A stretch of DNA of 64,000 bases, from contig CATIUR010000001.1 in the NCBI GenBank assembly GCA_949592205.1, forward strand, positions 41,929,001 through 41,993,000, read 5' to 3'. The notes below the pieces were generated by a model that was given only the letters and a program-made list of their open reading frames with translations, did no database searches and was not told the DNA's origin. Shown one piece after another: positions 24,318 through 36,160 of this stretch (positions are counted from its first letter, which is position 1; each line of letters begins with the position of its first letter). This DNA comes from Helichrysum umbraculigerum (Eukaryota; Streptophyta; Magnoliopsida; Asterales; Asteraceae). Position numbers and translations under genes: made by a program.

Positions 24318-24391
24318 AATTGATGCTTATCAATTTTACTTTATGAACATATTCTACTTGAGGACAAGCAGAACTTAAGTGTGGGGATATT
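24318..24391 (+). other. 3' end and PPT of a plus-strand Athila/Tat-type host element
   Basis: CTTGAGGACAAGCAGAAC followed by TTAAGTGTGGGGATAT is the typical sequence preceding the 3' LTR in Athila/Tat elements. The LTR then starts TGATAACATC at 24,392. I infer that this is the far end of the element whose gag occupies 1-1349. Confidence 0.7.
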
Positions 24392-26412
24392 TGATAACAT
24401 CAAATAATACTATATTTATATCATTATATTTCCCTATTTTTATATACTTTTATTGCATTTATATAATTTTAGATACTTATTTTATTCATATTTGCAAAAA
24501 GGTGTTTTAAATTAAACTTGGATGAAAAGGAGCGGAATTTGGAGCAAAAACTGAAGAAAAGTGTAAATGCTGAGTTTTCTGCTATGCGTTAGTATTTTGG
24601 GCATAAATTCCTCATACAGAGTCCAAATGAGTTGATTCAAGCGCTCAAATTTAGCTAACACATAGAGCTACAACATATCAAAAATTCATATTATTTAGAG
24701 AAGAACTCAACCGCCGGTTTGGCCTTATAACTGGCGGTTGGATCGAAAAAACTGGAAGTCGGTGGAAACGCGGAGTTGGTGTCACACCCCCAAAATCGGT
24801 AATCGTGCTTATTTAATGTTTAGCGGAAGCAATCTGTAATTAGCGGAAGCGTTATGTGTTTATAGTTTAACAGCGGGGGTGCTGACGTTACAATTGTGCA
24901 TTCACCATATCAGAGCATATGATCATACAGAACATAATATGTTAAGATGCCAATTTAAACAGTTGTACAAAAGTAATACGACTATGTAAGTCGTAACAGT
25001 AGTAGTAGAGTTGAAAATGTTTAAGTTTTACAATACATAAGTTTTAAAATAAGATTTCATAAGTATGACTGCAATGTCTGCAGTTATACTAAGGAAATCC
25101 CCAAAAGCTTTCCCAAAAGTATGTGGCATCCTAAGTAGTCCAGGGTTGTCCATCCTGAATGCATGCGATTCTTACTTATGTAGCTAATTTCCTGTAAAAC
25201 ATAGAAAAGAGTCGTCAACAAAATACGTTGAGTGAATTCACAGGTTTTATATAAGTATGTGGCATGTTAAACCATTTATGTTTCTGTTATTGAAATGTTA
25301 TTCAATAAATAATTGTTTGCAGGTTCTGCAAAATATAATATTGTAGGGTTGTTACCCTATAATACCATTTTATGTGGGTTGTTACCCAAATTGTAAGTCT
25401 GGTTGTTCACCAGTATATATAAAGATGACCAGTATGTTTTCTGGTATAAAACAGATGCAGGATATGTTCATCCTATACATTATGTGGGAAATAGTTAGAC
25501 TATGATCCCCTGAAAGGTGATCTAAACCTCGCAGGTTAAAGTAACGCGACCTAACCCTATAACCAAACCACAACCAATCGGTATGTTGTTTGCCTACAGG
25601 ACTTCTAAGTATACGCTCCAATCCAGTAGGAGGGTCGTCAAGGCAATAGTACTATTCGTATACTCAGTGGCTAGAGTCACCTAGCTAATGGTTATAGTTT
25701 GCATGACATAAGGACTTTTCATGCATACATTGTGAGTCTGGGTCCGTACTAGGATTCGTTGTCTAATTCCCAAAGCAGTTATGAAAATGTAATTTCATAT
25801 CAAACAGTTTGCATAAAGCAGTAAAGCATTTATATAGTTTTGCTGCATGTGTTCGCATGCAGTTTCTATGTTTACACCCCTATGTTTAAAAGCATAAAAC
25901 ATTGAAAAGTAGGGGCTGTGAACTCACGGTAGTTTGCTCGGTATGAATACTAGCAGCCGACAGATGATTGCCCAAGGTATGTTAACCTATATCCAATAAA
26001 TGTATTAACATAAGTACGTTTGATTCGTTTAATCAACTTATGCTAATAGTTTGTTTATTTGAAGAAATTGTTGATTTCTTTATCATGTATGTCGTTGATT
26101 TCGTTGGTGACATTGTGTTGAAATATTGTTATTATTTCACTCGTCGTATACTTGGTTAAGTATATATACACGTATGTAATTGTATATATATTTGAATGTC
26201 GTTTCGTCCCCTTTGTACATATATTTGTTCTATATATGTATACGTATGTAAATATACTTGTTGTGTATTATTAAGTCGTACGTTGGTTAAACGTATGTTA
26301 CCTAAATGTATGTTTGTTAAACACGAGTTCTCATTTGTATATACATGTATATGTGTACATATATATAATTCATAGATGTCGTTTGTATATATTTATATAA
26401 ACATATGTTCTA

Positions 26413-26416
<4 letters not shown>

Positions 26417-26501
<85 letters not shown>
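26417..26501. repeat. (AT)n microsatellite
   Basis: An uninterrupted AT dinucleotide run of about 84 bp ends 30 bp before the CACTA insertion site. Any frame through it is an artefact. Confidence 0.95.
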
Positions 26502-26503
<2 letters not shown>

Positions 26504-27049
26504 AATACGTTGTTTACGTATATAAAATGTTCACTACAACAAAATTGAGTTTTTAGGACACTTTTTGTGGGACACTCTTTAAATGACGTCCTAAAAGACA
26601 ACTAATAGGACACTATGACTTTTGCTTCATTTTATTATAGCATATTATAGGACATTTTATATGTAAGTCTTATTACATCAAATGTTATAGGACACTTATT
26701 CGCGTGTGTCTTATTATTGTCCAGCTTAATAGGACACTTGCTTTGTAAGTCGTATTACATTGCATTTTATAGGACACTTGATATGTAAGTCATATTACAT
26801 TTCATTTTATAGGACACTTTATCTGTTGATGTCATATTATTGTGAAACTAAATAGGACACTTAATATTTAAGTCTTTTTTACATTAAGTTTATAGGACAC
26901 TATTCACCAGGGTCCTATTATTGTAGATTTAATATGACACTTTTTATGTAGTCTAATTACATTAAGTTTATAGGACCCTTTCACTATCGGTTTCTTATTA
27001 TTGTTGACTCTAATATGACATTTAATATTTGAATTTTTTTACATTAAGT

Positions 27050-29640
27050 TTTGGATAATGTTCACTTATTCGTCAAAGTCTTTTGTAGGATTGCAAATAA
27101 GTCAAGCATTTATTGAGTAACTCAAGCTCAGATAGCTCGAGACAAACTTTTATCGGGTTTAAGCACAAACTCGAACATAAAATATATATTTGTCGAGATG
27201 AGGTGGAGGCGTGGAGCTTGTAAGAGCTACCGTCAAGCTATTGTGGTGTTTTTGTGGCCTTAACATATATGGAGTAGTATTTCCGTATATATTTTATAAT
27301 TAGAATAAGACTTGCTAGACTACACTACAAATTTTAAAGAAGTCTAAATTATATATACACACTACATCATTGAGTATTCTTACATTTTACGTGATATCAA
27401 CATCAACATAACTATATATAATAATGATGATCAACACAATACACTATAGACCTTAATCTTAAAAACTACTAAACGTCTTGTCCACGAGTATTTTTCTTTC
27501 AAATAACTTTGCTCAAAATATGGCTTGTGGAATGTTCATTCATCAGAAATTTGTATGTCCAAAAGATTAGTAACAGCCATCAACAACTAATACCCGTCTG
27601 CTCTATTCCCTTTGGTTGAATTCCTGCAAAATTGGATCAAAATTCAACACATGGTAATTATAAAATAAAGCTTACATTAATTTCAAAGAATTTGTTACAA
27701 TCCAAGTAAAAGTTACAGTATGATTATATTTTTAGGAATTGCAAATATAATGACCATAATAAACCACACCATAAGCAACCCTACATAAAAATGACTGTCT
27801 ACCTTGATTTCAAACTACACGACCAACACCTTGAACGACCCTACACCTTGATTCCAGTCAAAAACTGCTCTACACTTTGGATTCATCCAAACAACTACAC
27901 GAACCCATGGATCCAACGCTAAGTACTCCTTCATCTACAACCCATCACACCACAAATGACCACACAAGCACAATCACTCGATAGAAAACATGAAAACGGG
28001 AAGACCAACCATGACCATGACCTTGACACCATAGATGAAACCCACATGAACCTAAAACCAAACCATTACAATCATAAAATCTAAACGAGTGGTGCTAATG
28101 TGATGTGACAGCAAAGTTAACATAGAAATAGCCTGTGGTTGTACCCCTCGGGTTGAAACCAAGACCTGAAATCGCTAAGCTAAAACCAACAAAACGGGAT
28201 CACTTGGACCTCTTGTGATCACAAACATGAGACCACCTAAAACTGCACCCCAAAACAACATGAAACTGCCATCCAAAACGGCTTGAAAGCACCAGAAACC
28301 AACACCCTCCATGACCAGAAATATAAATGGTTTATCCGAATTTACATGGCCTTAATGGGAGATGTCAAGTAAATCTATTCATGATTCAACGTGTAGAAGG
28401 TGATACTTCATGTAATTTTCTACAAGAAAACCATAAAGAGGAAAACCTTACGTTAACAATTCAGACAACTATCATAAAACAGAGTGTGTTGCAATCCAGA
28501 GGCTAGAACCTGTCTTCAATTACAATAACTACACATCTTACTATAATTTTTTCATGTAGAAATAACAAAGTGTGTGTTAATATGCTACGTAAAAAGGATA
28601 AAGAGCAATACATCTGTCTTCTTTATAGCACATTCAACTATGATCATGACAAATAAAGCCAATGCCCAATTGTTTCAATTATTGCTTCAAATAGGAAAAC
28701 AAAACTCAATGTGCAGTGTGGTTCTATATGCAATTCATATGCAAAAGCCTCCCATTAATACCAAAGCAAGCTTTTGATACGAACACAAATAATATAAACA
28801 TTCAAACATAATGGTTCTAACCACAAGTTAATTTGTTATATTACATGATATACTAATTCATAATACGAACCCTCATTGGATATGTAAGGATATATATGCT
28901 TGAACAAGTAGAATTATTCTAAATAGAATGGTAAATAGTTACATGCTTGGACAATTAAATACTTGTATATAGTGTTTTGCCATATCATGAAATGTAATAT
29001 AACAAACACAATATAGTTCAAAATTCTAACAGCATGACAAAGATTCATTCACCAACAGGCACATAACTTATTTCTAGTCAGTCAAAATTCAATTTAAAGT
29101 AATTTGTATATCAGCAATAAAAGTTTCACGCAAATAAAAAACATGGGATGGTAAAGATTCACACAGATAGAATGATCATAGAATCAAGAACACTCTTTTC
29201 CTCTCATTCATAGCGCGTAAACCATCAGACGTGGTTCTGTTTTGGGTCTTATATACTACCGAGTATATATCTATGATATAAGTCAATTAGTATCTACAAA
29301 CAAATCGAATTAACTTACATCTAAATATTGCGATCTAAAACAAACAAACAATTTGTATATAAAACCCTAGGTCTACAACCGAACAAAAGATTTACCATGG
29401 TGAGGGCGTTTCATGGAGGCTGTGATTAGCGGTGAGGGAGTAGGAAGTTGTAGTCTACAAGATGATATGCATGCCGATATGGAGTCATGGAGGGAGATGT
29501 TGTAGAGTTTTGATTTGGGGGAAACTACAATCGCGAAGCTTTTTTGGGGAATTTGGGGAAACCCATAAGCGTGGTTGGCAAAATTGCGAGGGAGATCGAA
29601 TATTTTTATTGTTTTTTAAGGGATATTACTTTTAAAAAAA
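27050..29640. other. CACTA interior, left part, unassigned
   Basis: I find no supported coding frame. About 27,780-28,330 is strikingly A/C-rich on the plus strand. At 29,390-29,590 the minus strand looks like a 5' leader: C/T-rich sequence leading to an ATG (29,398-29,400) followed directly by GTAAAT, a possible donor site. This could be the start of a captured or element-encoded gene, but I could not assemble exons. Confidence 0.3.
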
Positions 29641-29816
29641 ATTGAATTCTATTGAATCTTATTAAAATCAAAATTTACTTAAAGATAGAATAGATATATA
29701 TGAAGAAAAATAGAAAATCAGTTGAAGTATTAGATTAATGATCTACGTATGGACTAAATTAAATTAGATTAGATTATTTACAATACAAATCATATCATCA
29801 ACATATTGTTTTATTG

Positions 29817-29818
<2 letters not shown>

Positions 29819-29871
<53 letters not shown>
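29819..29871. repeat. (TA)n microsatellite
   Basis: An uninterrupted AT run of about 50 bp lies within the CACTA interior. Confidence 0.95.
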
Positions 29872-29876
<5 letters not shown>

Positions 29877-29978
29877 TTAAAAGTGCAATATTATTATTAC
29901 TAATTTATTAATTAATCCTCTCAATTGATATTATAATTTAGATATTAACATAATTTTAAATTTCAAGAGTTTATTGAA

Positions 29979-30301
29979 GGGTTTAGTACAGGGAAATGCA
30001 ATTAACTTTTACTCGATCTCTATAGTGTGTACCGAACTTCATTTTGATCTATCGTGTGTATCAATCTTTCAGTTTGGTCTATTGTGTGTATCCGATGAGT
30101 TGTTTGATGATGTGGCAACCATATAATTCACCATGTCAGTTGAAACGTCATTGATACATCATCAAAAAGAGGTGTCATGTCAGTCGGATACATACAATAG
30201 ACCAATATTGAAAGATGGATACACACAATAGACCAAATTGAAGTTGGGTACATACTATGAAAATCGGTCTAAGGTTAAGTGCATTCATCTGCACTAATCC
30301 C
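29979..30301. mobile_element. Mutator-type fold-back MITE
   Basis: A 323-bp element has inverted ends GGGTTTAGTACAG / CTGCACTAATCCC, nearly all of it self-complementary (GGTCTATTGTGTGTATC motifs on both arms). It is flanked by a perfect 9-bp duplication TTTATTGAA (29,970-29,978 and 30,302-30,310). Nine-base duplications are typical of Mutator-like elements. Confidence 0.88.
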
Positions 30302-31403
30302 TTTATTGAACTTACAATAGTTTAAACTTATTTTTTCTATAAATCTAAACCTATTAAATTGAAATTAATAGCTTTAAATGTTATTTCAAGTGGCTTTTGA
30401 GAAATAGTTTGAACATTTAAACTAAAAATTGAACTAAATATATATCTATTATTGCAATGCTTATCACACTTTGTATTTTGTTGTTAACTAATATATTTAA
30501 GCTCTTAAGAGCATCCCCATTGACAAAAAGCTTTTAGAGGCTTTTTTTTTTTATCATCCATATCATTTTTCACAAAAAAAGATTTTGAAAAAAGCTTTTA
30601 CTCCAATAATAAAATGCTTTTCAAAAGCCTTTTTCACTATAATAAGGGGGTAAAATAAAAATATCTAAGCAAGATAAGCTTTAACGAAAAGCTTGAGAAA
30701 TGTCAATCTTTCTATCAAAATAGTTTTTCCTCCAAAAAAAAAAAAAAAGCGTTTCTAAAACTTTTTTGCATAAAAAAGCTCTGAAAAAAGACTTCATTTG
30801 AGGTGATCTAAGTTTAATTCTTATACGCAATGTAAATTTTTATAAAAAGGTAGCAGTCGCTTCGCTGGTCCATTCGTTATAAGAAGTATAAATTCTTATA
30901 GAAAGTTGCATTATTTGTATGTGCTACGGGTTCATAAAAATTGAGATACCCCTTATACGGATCCCACATTGTATTCTCCGTAATTTTTAATAACCAATAT
31001 CTCATTATATTGTCATCGTCTACCACCCGGCACCGAGTTATTTCTTATCCAACACATAAATCTTAATTTGACAAACAAATCGCTCTTGATAATTTTCAAT
31101 CTTATGATGATTCTTAACAAGTTAAACAAATAAAGGTTGGATATATAGGTTGAGATTTGATTCTTTCAATGTAGTGATGATATAGTAGTTCAATATGCAT
31201 TAAGAAGGACTCTCATTACTAAAAATTGTTATCGAAACATGATACTCTTTCCGTTCGAGTCAAAAATGTCACTTTGACTTTCCACATAATTATATGATTT
31301 TCATTACTAACTATATTTAATAAAATAACATATCTATACTGAAAGTTATCTGTATTTTCAAAATTAAGGAATATCAGCATTGTTCTTTTTTCCTTTTTCT
31401 AAA

Positions 31404-31535
31404 GGGTGATGATTCGTACACCACATCTTTTTAGTCGTACACCACCGAATGTGCTTTAGGATGTCGTATTGTACAAATCTGTAAAGTACGTTAGTGGTGT
31501 ATGACTAAAATAAGGTGATGTACGAATCACCATCC
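31404..31535. mobile_element. Mutator-type MITE, 132 bp
   Basis: Inverted ends GGGTGATGATTCGTAC / GTACGAATCACCATCC are flanked by the perfect 9-bp duplication TTTTCTAAA (31,395-31,403 and 31,536-31,544). It is related to the element at 60,963-61,304 (shared GTACACCAC and GGTGGTGTATGAC motifs). Confidence 0.88.
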
Positions 31536-31673
31536 TTTTCTAAACCTAAGCGAACATTAAGAAATCAAAAAACATGTCGAACATCATGAATAACAATTAA
31601 TAAATAACCCGTTGTTTTGCACAGGCTTAACGCTAGTATTATTGTAATTAACTTTAAATGTTATTAGCAAATA

Positions 31674-31946
31674 CTCCCTCCGTCCCAAAATAATTGTCCA
31701 CCGACAAAAAACACGCAGTTTAATAAAAGTACAATCATTACTGCTTTCTCTTTCTTACTTTTTACAGAATGACAGTTTTACCCTTAAGCAATTAATTACT
31801 ACTTTCTTTAAAGTTTGTAATAACAATTTCAATTGGGGGTAATATGGTAATCACGACCAAAATTTCCTTTCTATATTTGGAAGTGGACAATTAATTTGGG
31901 ACGTCCGAAAAAGGAAACATGGACTATATTTTTGAGACGGAGGTAG
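31674..31946. mobile_element. Stowaway MITE (Tc1/mariner type)
   Basis: A 273-bp element has ends CTCCCTCCGTCCCAAAATAA / GAGACGGAGGTAG and a TA duplication on each side (31,672-31,673 and 31,947-31,948). It is a close relative, in reverse orientation, of the copy at 45,152-45,424. Confidence 0.9.
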
Positions 31947-32439
31947 TAGTTTTTTTTAACCATAAGGAATTTGTTTGTCAAAAGTATAAAATATTTCGAC
32001 TCCCTCTAATTGTTTCCCAAAATTACAAAACAAATTTGATTACCCGCTACTTTTTATAATTCAACCTGATTCACTCTCAAAATCCAATTAGGGCTTAAAT
32101 TAAAACCATTCAGCCTCCCTTTACTCTCGTCAAAATAATCGCCATCAAGCAAACCTACCCAATTGATATTGTGGCCTAAATCCCCAGTCGCCCGATATCA
32201 AGTACAAGTTTACTTTTTCTTTGATCAAAATAAACATCAATCTTATGTATTAAGAACTTGGAGCTTTTATGTGTCGTTTAAGGTCTTCATTTTTTCATTG
32301 TAGGAGTGCTTAATTAGTGGCCTACTTTATACCTTTGTTGTTATGGAGAAATATATGTGATGCATCAATTTGGAGCATAACAAATAAATGTGTGTGCTTT
32401 TAATATAGCCAGAAAGTTAAAGGAGATCATTACTCCATG

Positions 32440-34700
32440 TAGTGGTAGAGCACGGTGAGTACCCCTTCTTTATGCAAAATATGAGTTTTATTTGTATGTG
32501 TTTTATATGTTTGTATGTTCATGTGTTCTTTTTTTTTTTTTTTTTGGATCTTATAAAATGCGAATTATCAACGTGTATACATATCTTACCCAATGAGTTT
32601 AGCAGAGTACAAGTATTTATTTTGATGATAATCTTGATGCTCGATTGAATCGTAGTTTATTTTTCATGACTTTGAAAGATGCTTACCTTAAGCCATCAAG
32701 TGTAGGGGTTTGGGTTTTCAATGTTAATGTAGAAGAGTTAATTTTGCATGAGGGGAAGTCTTCGTTTTCCAATCAAAAGAAAACAGCTTCTATGGGGATG
32801 GTTTGGGTAGATATGTATAGAAATAAAAATGTGTTCAAGAGTTCCGAAGATAAAATCCCAGACCTATTTAACGATATTCTAGTGCAATCTTTCGGGTCTC
32901 AAAGTCTCTTGGAATCAATGGTAAATTGGAGGATGGTGTCATGTAAAGGTGTTGCTGTTTTTTTTTTTTTTTTTTTTTTTGTTTCCAGGCCAAACTGAGG
33001 AGCTCAGATCTTATTTTTTGTTTCAACGATCGAGTTTTCAGTTAGGGTGTGGGCTGATGGCTTTTGTTTAATATGCTTTCTGTTATGGGTTTTACCCAAT
33101 GGTCATGGTTGAGTCTTATATAGCCTGCTTTCTGTTTTTGTTTGGTGTTGTTTTTGTTGCTTTAGATTTTGGTTGTAGCTAGCTCTTGCTATTGTGCCCC
33201 CTATATTGCATCTTGTGATGTGGGGTTTTGTTATATGGCTGTCGGTTCTAACATTGTTGTTGTGATGCTGTTGTGGCTGTTTAGTTCTGTAGGTTGTTGT
33301 GACTCTTGTGCTGTTTTTAACTTTTGTTTCTATTGGTTTTTTTGTCTGCTTTCTTATAAACAAAACGTGTATGTATAAATATTTGGTTGACGTTCATGTT
33401 TGTTTGAATCATGTGTATAATAAAATGGCGCTATTAAATGATTGATATGTGTGTGCATCGTTCTAGATGTGCTGAATGATGGCGTTGGTCTTTGTGGAAA
33501 ATATAAAGGTCTGAAGCTAGAGAGACCAATTTTCCGGTTTTTGCATAATCACTAGTTTTTATTACTATCAATTTCCGATCCATAAGATGCCATCAATATA
33601 TTCATGATTGACAGGCATTTTATATATTTTAGTAGCAGCCAAAAAACTTTCGTGATGTACTAATGTGTGCTCTAAATTGTGATTTCAGTCCAATATTTGT
33701 GACTTGGAAGAAAGCTGTGAATGGTGAGGAAACTTGTTTGTGTGGATGCATAGGGACTATAGAAGCTCGCTACATTTAAAATTGTTTCAAGGATTAAGCA
33801 TTGATCAGGTAGGTTTTGTACCAAGTACTAGCTCCAAAAACTTGTGCTAATTACTAATTACATTTAACGCATTTGTGCACAACTCAATAACCTCTTAGTC
33901 AAGATAAAACACTGATGAAAGTTTACTATTTATTAGTACCTACAACTCAGGCTTATAAGTTGCTTATTGAGGTACATAGATCCTATGTCATACATTATTA
34001 GAACTAGCCCTTTTCTAGAAACTTGATGTATGGATTTCAATTAAGAGGTTATAATATGTACTAATGACATGTGTTTTTGCTCACAGTGCTTTAATGGATT
34101 AATGATTCCCAATAAGTCAGGCTAAAAAATTGCCATTCTTTCAATGTACAATTCTCCTACTAATAATGAAACTGCTACTAATTATCTTCATTGAAAAGTA
34201 TTAACTTGTACATTGTATAGGTCACTTTCAGCTTCTTTGCAAAGTAAAGATTTTCATTTCTTACTCTCATATTCTAACTTAGTTTTTCAACCTTTCTTGT
34301 ATGCATCTTTTTTCCAGGTCAATTTGAACCAAGCCATTTTGACCGACACTGAAAATGACTCGTCCACCTTTGCCACGTCTACATTAAACCTTTGCAGCAT
34401 GATTTTAAAAGTGAAAATTCACGCTCTATAAATTTTGTATTATGGGTTTCCAGATTAGACAAAGATAGAAGACATTAACTCGCTGATATGCGACAGTGGG
34501 ACCGTAGCAGACTTATGAGTAAGCGTATCCAACTGACCCATGACCAGAGCACATTATTTGCAATATACCATGGTGACTACGTGAGCTATGATAAGAAAAC
34601 GTACTCGAGGTGATTTATAGATTGCTACTCATCATAGAATTTTTTTTACTTTGAACTTTATACTTATATATAACTTGTTTGATTGTAGGTGCTGCTCGAT
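32440..34700 (+). other. CACTA interior, right part, unassigned
   Basis: A 117-codon frame (32,645-32,998) starts at a Met, contains WVDMYRNKNVFKSSEDKI and ends in a poly-T run. It is followed by T/G-rich sequence. It vaguely recalls the C-terminal tail and 3' UTR of a plant LINE, but the match is weak. No other supported gene was found here. It may be a captured fragment. Confidence 0.25.
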
Positions 34701-35837
34701 GATGAAGCATGATGTCTCAAGAGTGTTTCTGGTTTATTTTTCTTGGTACTTTTGAATTACCTTGTAATTGTTAGCAGTTTATATTGGATGATGTTATTAC
34801 TTTATTAGGTTGAACATTATTTCTTATGGTATAACTTGTTGAATAAGAGTTGAATTATATCACTTCTACTTATTAAATGAAGTTCGGGCTCTTATATTGT
34901 AAATAGATAGTAATCATTTAACTATTGTAGTTTCAGGGAATACATTTCATGTTTCTTTTTAACTTTGAATCGTATTCTATGGTGACATATCTATTGGATC
35001 TTCTAATCGTCCCAAAAATAATGATGAGAAAATGTGACAGGGCAAAAATGTCCTATAAACGTGATAATAAACCAACAATTGGTCCTAACGAAGTCCTTTG
35101 TGTTAGGACCCTTTCTTTGGTCTCATGAGAATATTAATGCAAACAAATAATGTCGTCCTATTAGATATATATTAGGACGCTTTTGTGTGTCTCAATATCT
35201 AATAATATGTAAGCTTGTCTTATGATTATAACACTAAAAAGTGTCCTATTTGGTGGTTTGTTAGGACGTCACGTGTGTTGTATTAACCATATAATGGGAC
35301 CGATTAAAAAGTGTTGTATTATGTATATTAGGACGCCTATGGTTTATTACGACGCCTCTATATGAGACACTTGAATAATTGGTCCTATTAGATAAAAGGT
35401 CCTATAAAGTACCATTTTAGGACACTTATGGGCGTCCTATAACACCATTTTTGTTGTAGTGGTTATACGTTTTATTTGTTATAAAACATTTATCGTGTTT
35501 ATAAAATAAACATCATTGTTTTAAAACCGTCATGTGCGTTTAATAAGTTTGAAGTGTCCCGATAATGTAATCGTATCCAAAATCGTATATCATATAAAGT
35601 CCGTATATATGTATGTATTATACCTATATATATAGTTTGTACATCTAAAGTTTGTCGTTTATTGTACCAATAATGTCTCAATGATATGTTTATTCGTTCA
35701 CATTCCATTTGTCGTATGTATTTACCAATATACTGTATCCGTTGCACATGAGGTTATATACTCGTTAAATGTTTGTTCCGTTTAAGATTACAAGCCAGTC
35801 CTTGGAATTTAAATTCGGATCAGGGCTCAAAGTAGGG

Positions 35838-36160
35838 TACCCGCCGGGTAATGGGTTACCCGCCGAGCAAAGCCCATTTTTACATAAGTCCGATTTTATG
35901 CTGACTATCTGCCGGGTCACGAGGTACCCGCCGGGTAAAGTCAAGTTTTTACAGGGGTTATCGTTTAATCGAAAGTATCAGCCGGGTAACGAGGTACCCG
36001 CCGGGTAAAGTCAAGTCTTTACAGGGGTTCTCGTTTTGTTGGAAGTATCAGCCGGGTAACGTGTTACCCGTCGGGTAACCGTGTTTTTACACGATTAGAA
36101 TATGAGTTTGGGCTGGATACCCGCCGGATAAGGGTTATCAGCCGGGTAACACCATTTTAA
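35838..36160 (-). promoter_or_regulatory. GCCGGGTA / TACCCG repeat array in the Tekay-like solo LTR
   Basis: GCCGGGTA (one copy with C for the last TA) followed shortly by TACCCGNCGGGT starts at 35,843, 35,911, 35,981, 36,051 and 36,141, with spacings of 68, 70, 70 and 90 bp. Arms are complementary, so each unit can fold. It lies about 500-800 bp downstream of the LTR's minus-strand TATA-like motif, comparable to the arrays in the other Tekay-like LTRs. Confidence 0.55.

Larger units (their letters stand above)
26532..35461. mobile_element. CACTA transposon, 8.9 kb, no transposase seen
   Basis: The ends are CACTACAACAAAATTGAG (26,532) and TTTTTGTTGTAGTG (35,461), inverted repeats of the CACTA superfamily. 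They are flanked by the 3-bp duplication GTT (26,529-26,531 and 35,462-35,464). About 500 bp at the left end and 430 bp at the right are packed with AGGACAC / GTCCTAT subterminal motifs in both orientations, the usual transposase-binding region. I see no transposase frame, so it appears non-autonomous. The interior contains two Mutator-type MITEs, one Stowaway MITE, a (TA)n run and unassigned sequence. It interrupts a Tekay-like solo LTR. Confidence 0.9.

Noticed and set aside
26417..26601. Open frame of alternating Tyr/Ile codons
   Set aside because: It is a translation of the (AT)n microsatellite plus the CACTA end.
33169..33378. Hydrophobic Cys/Val-rich frame that looks membrane-like
   Set aside because: It is a translation of T/G-rich sequence inside the CACTA with no start context or homology I can name.
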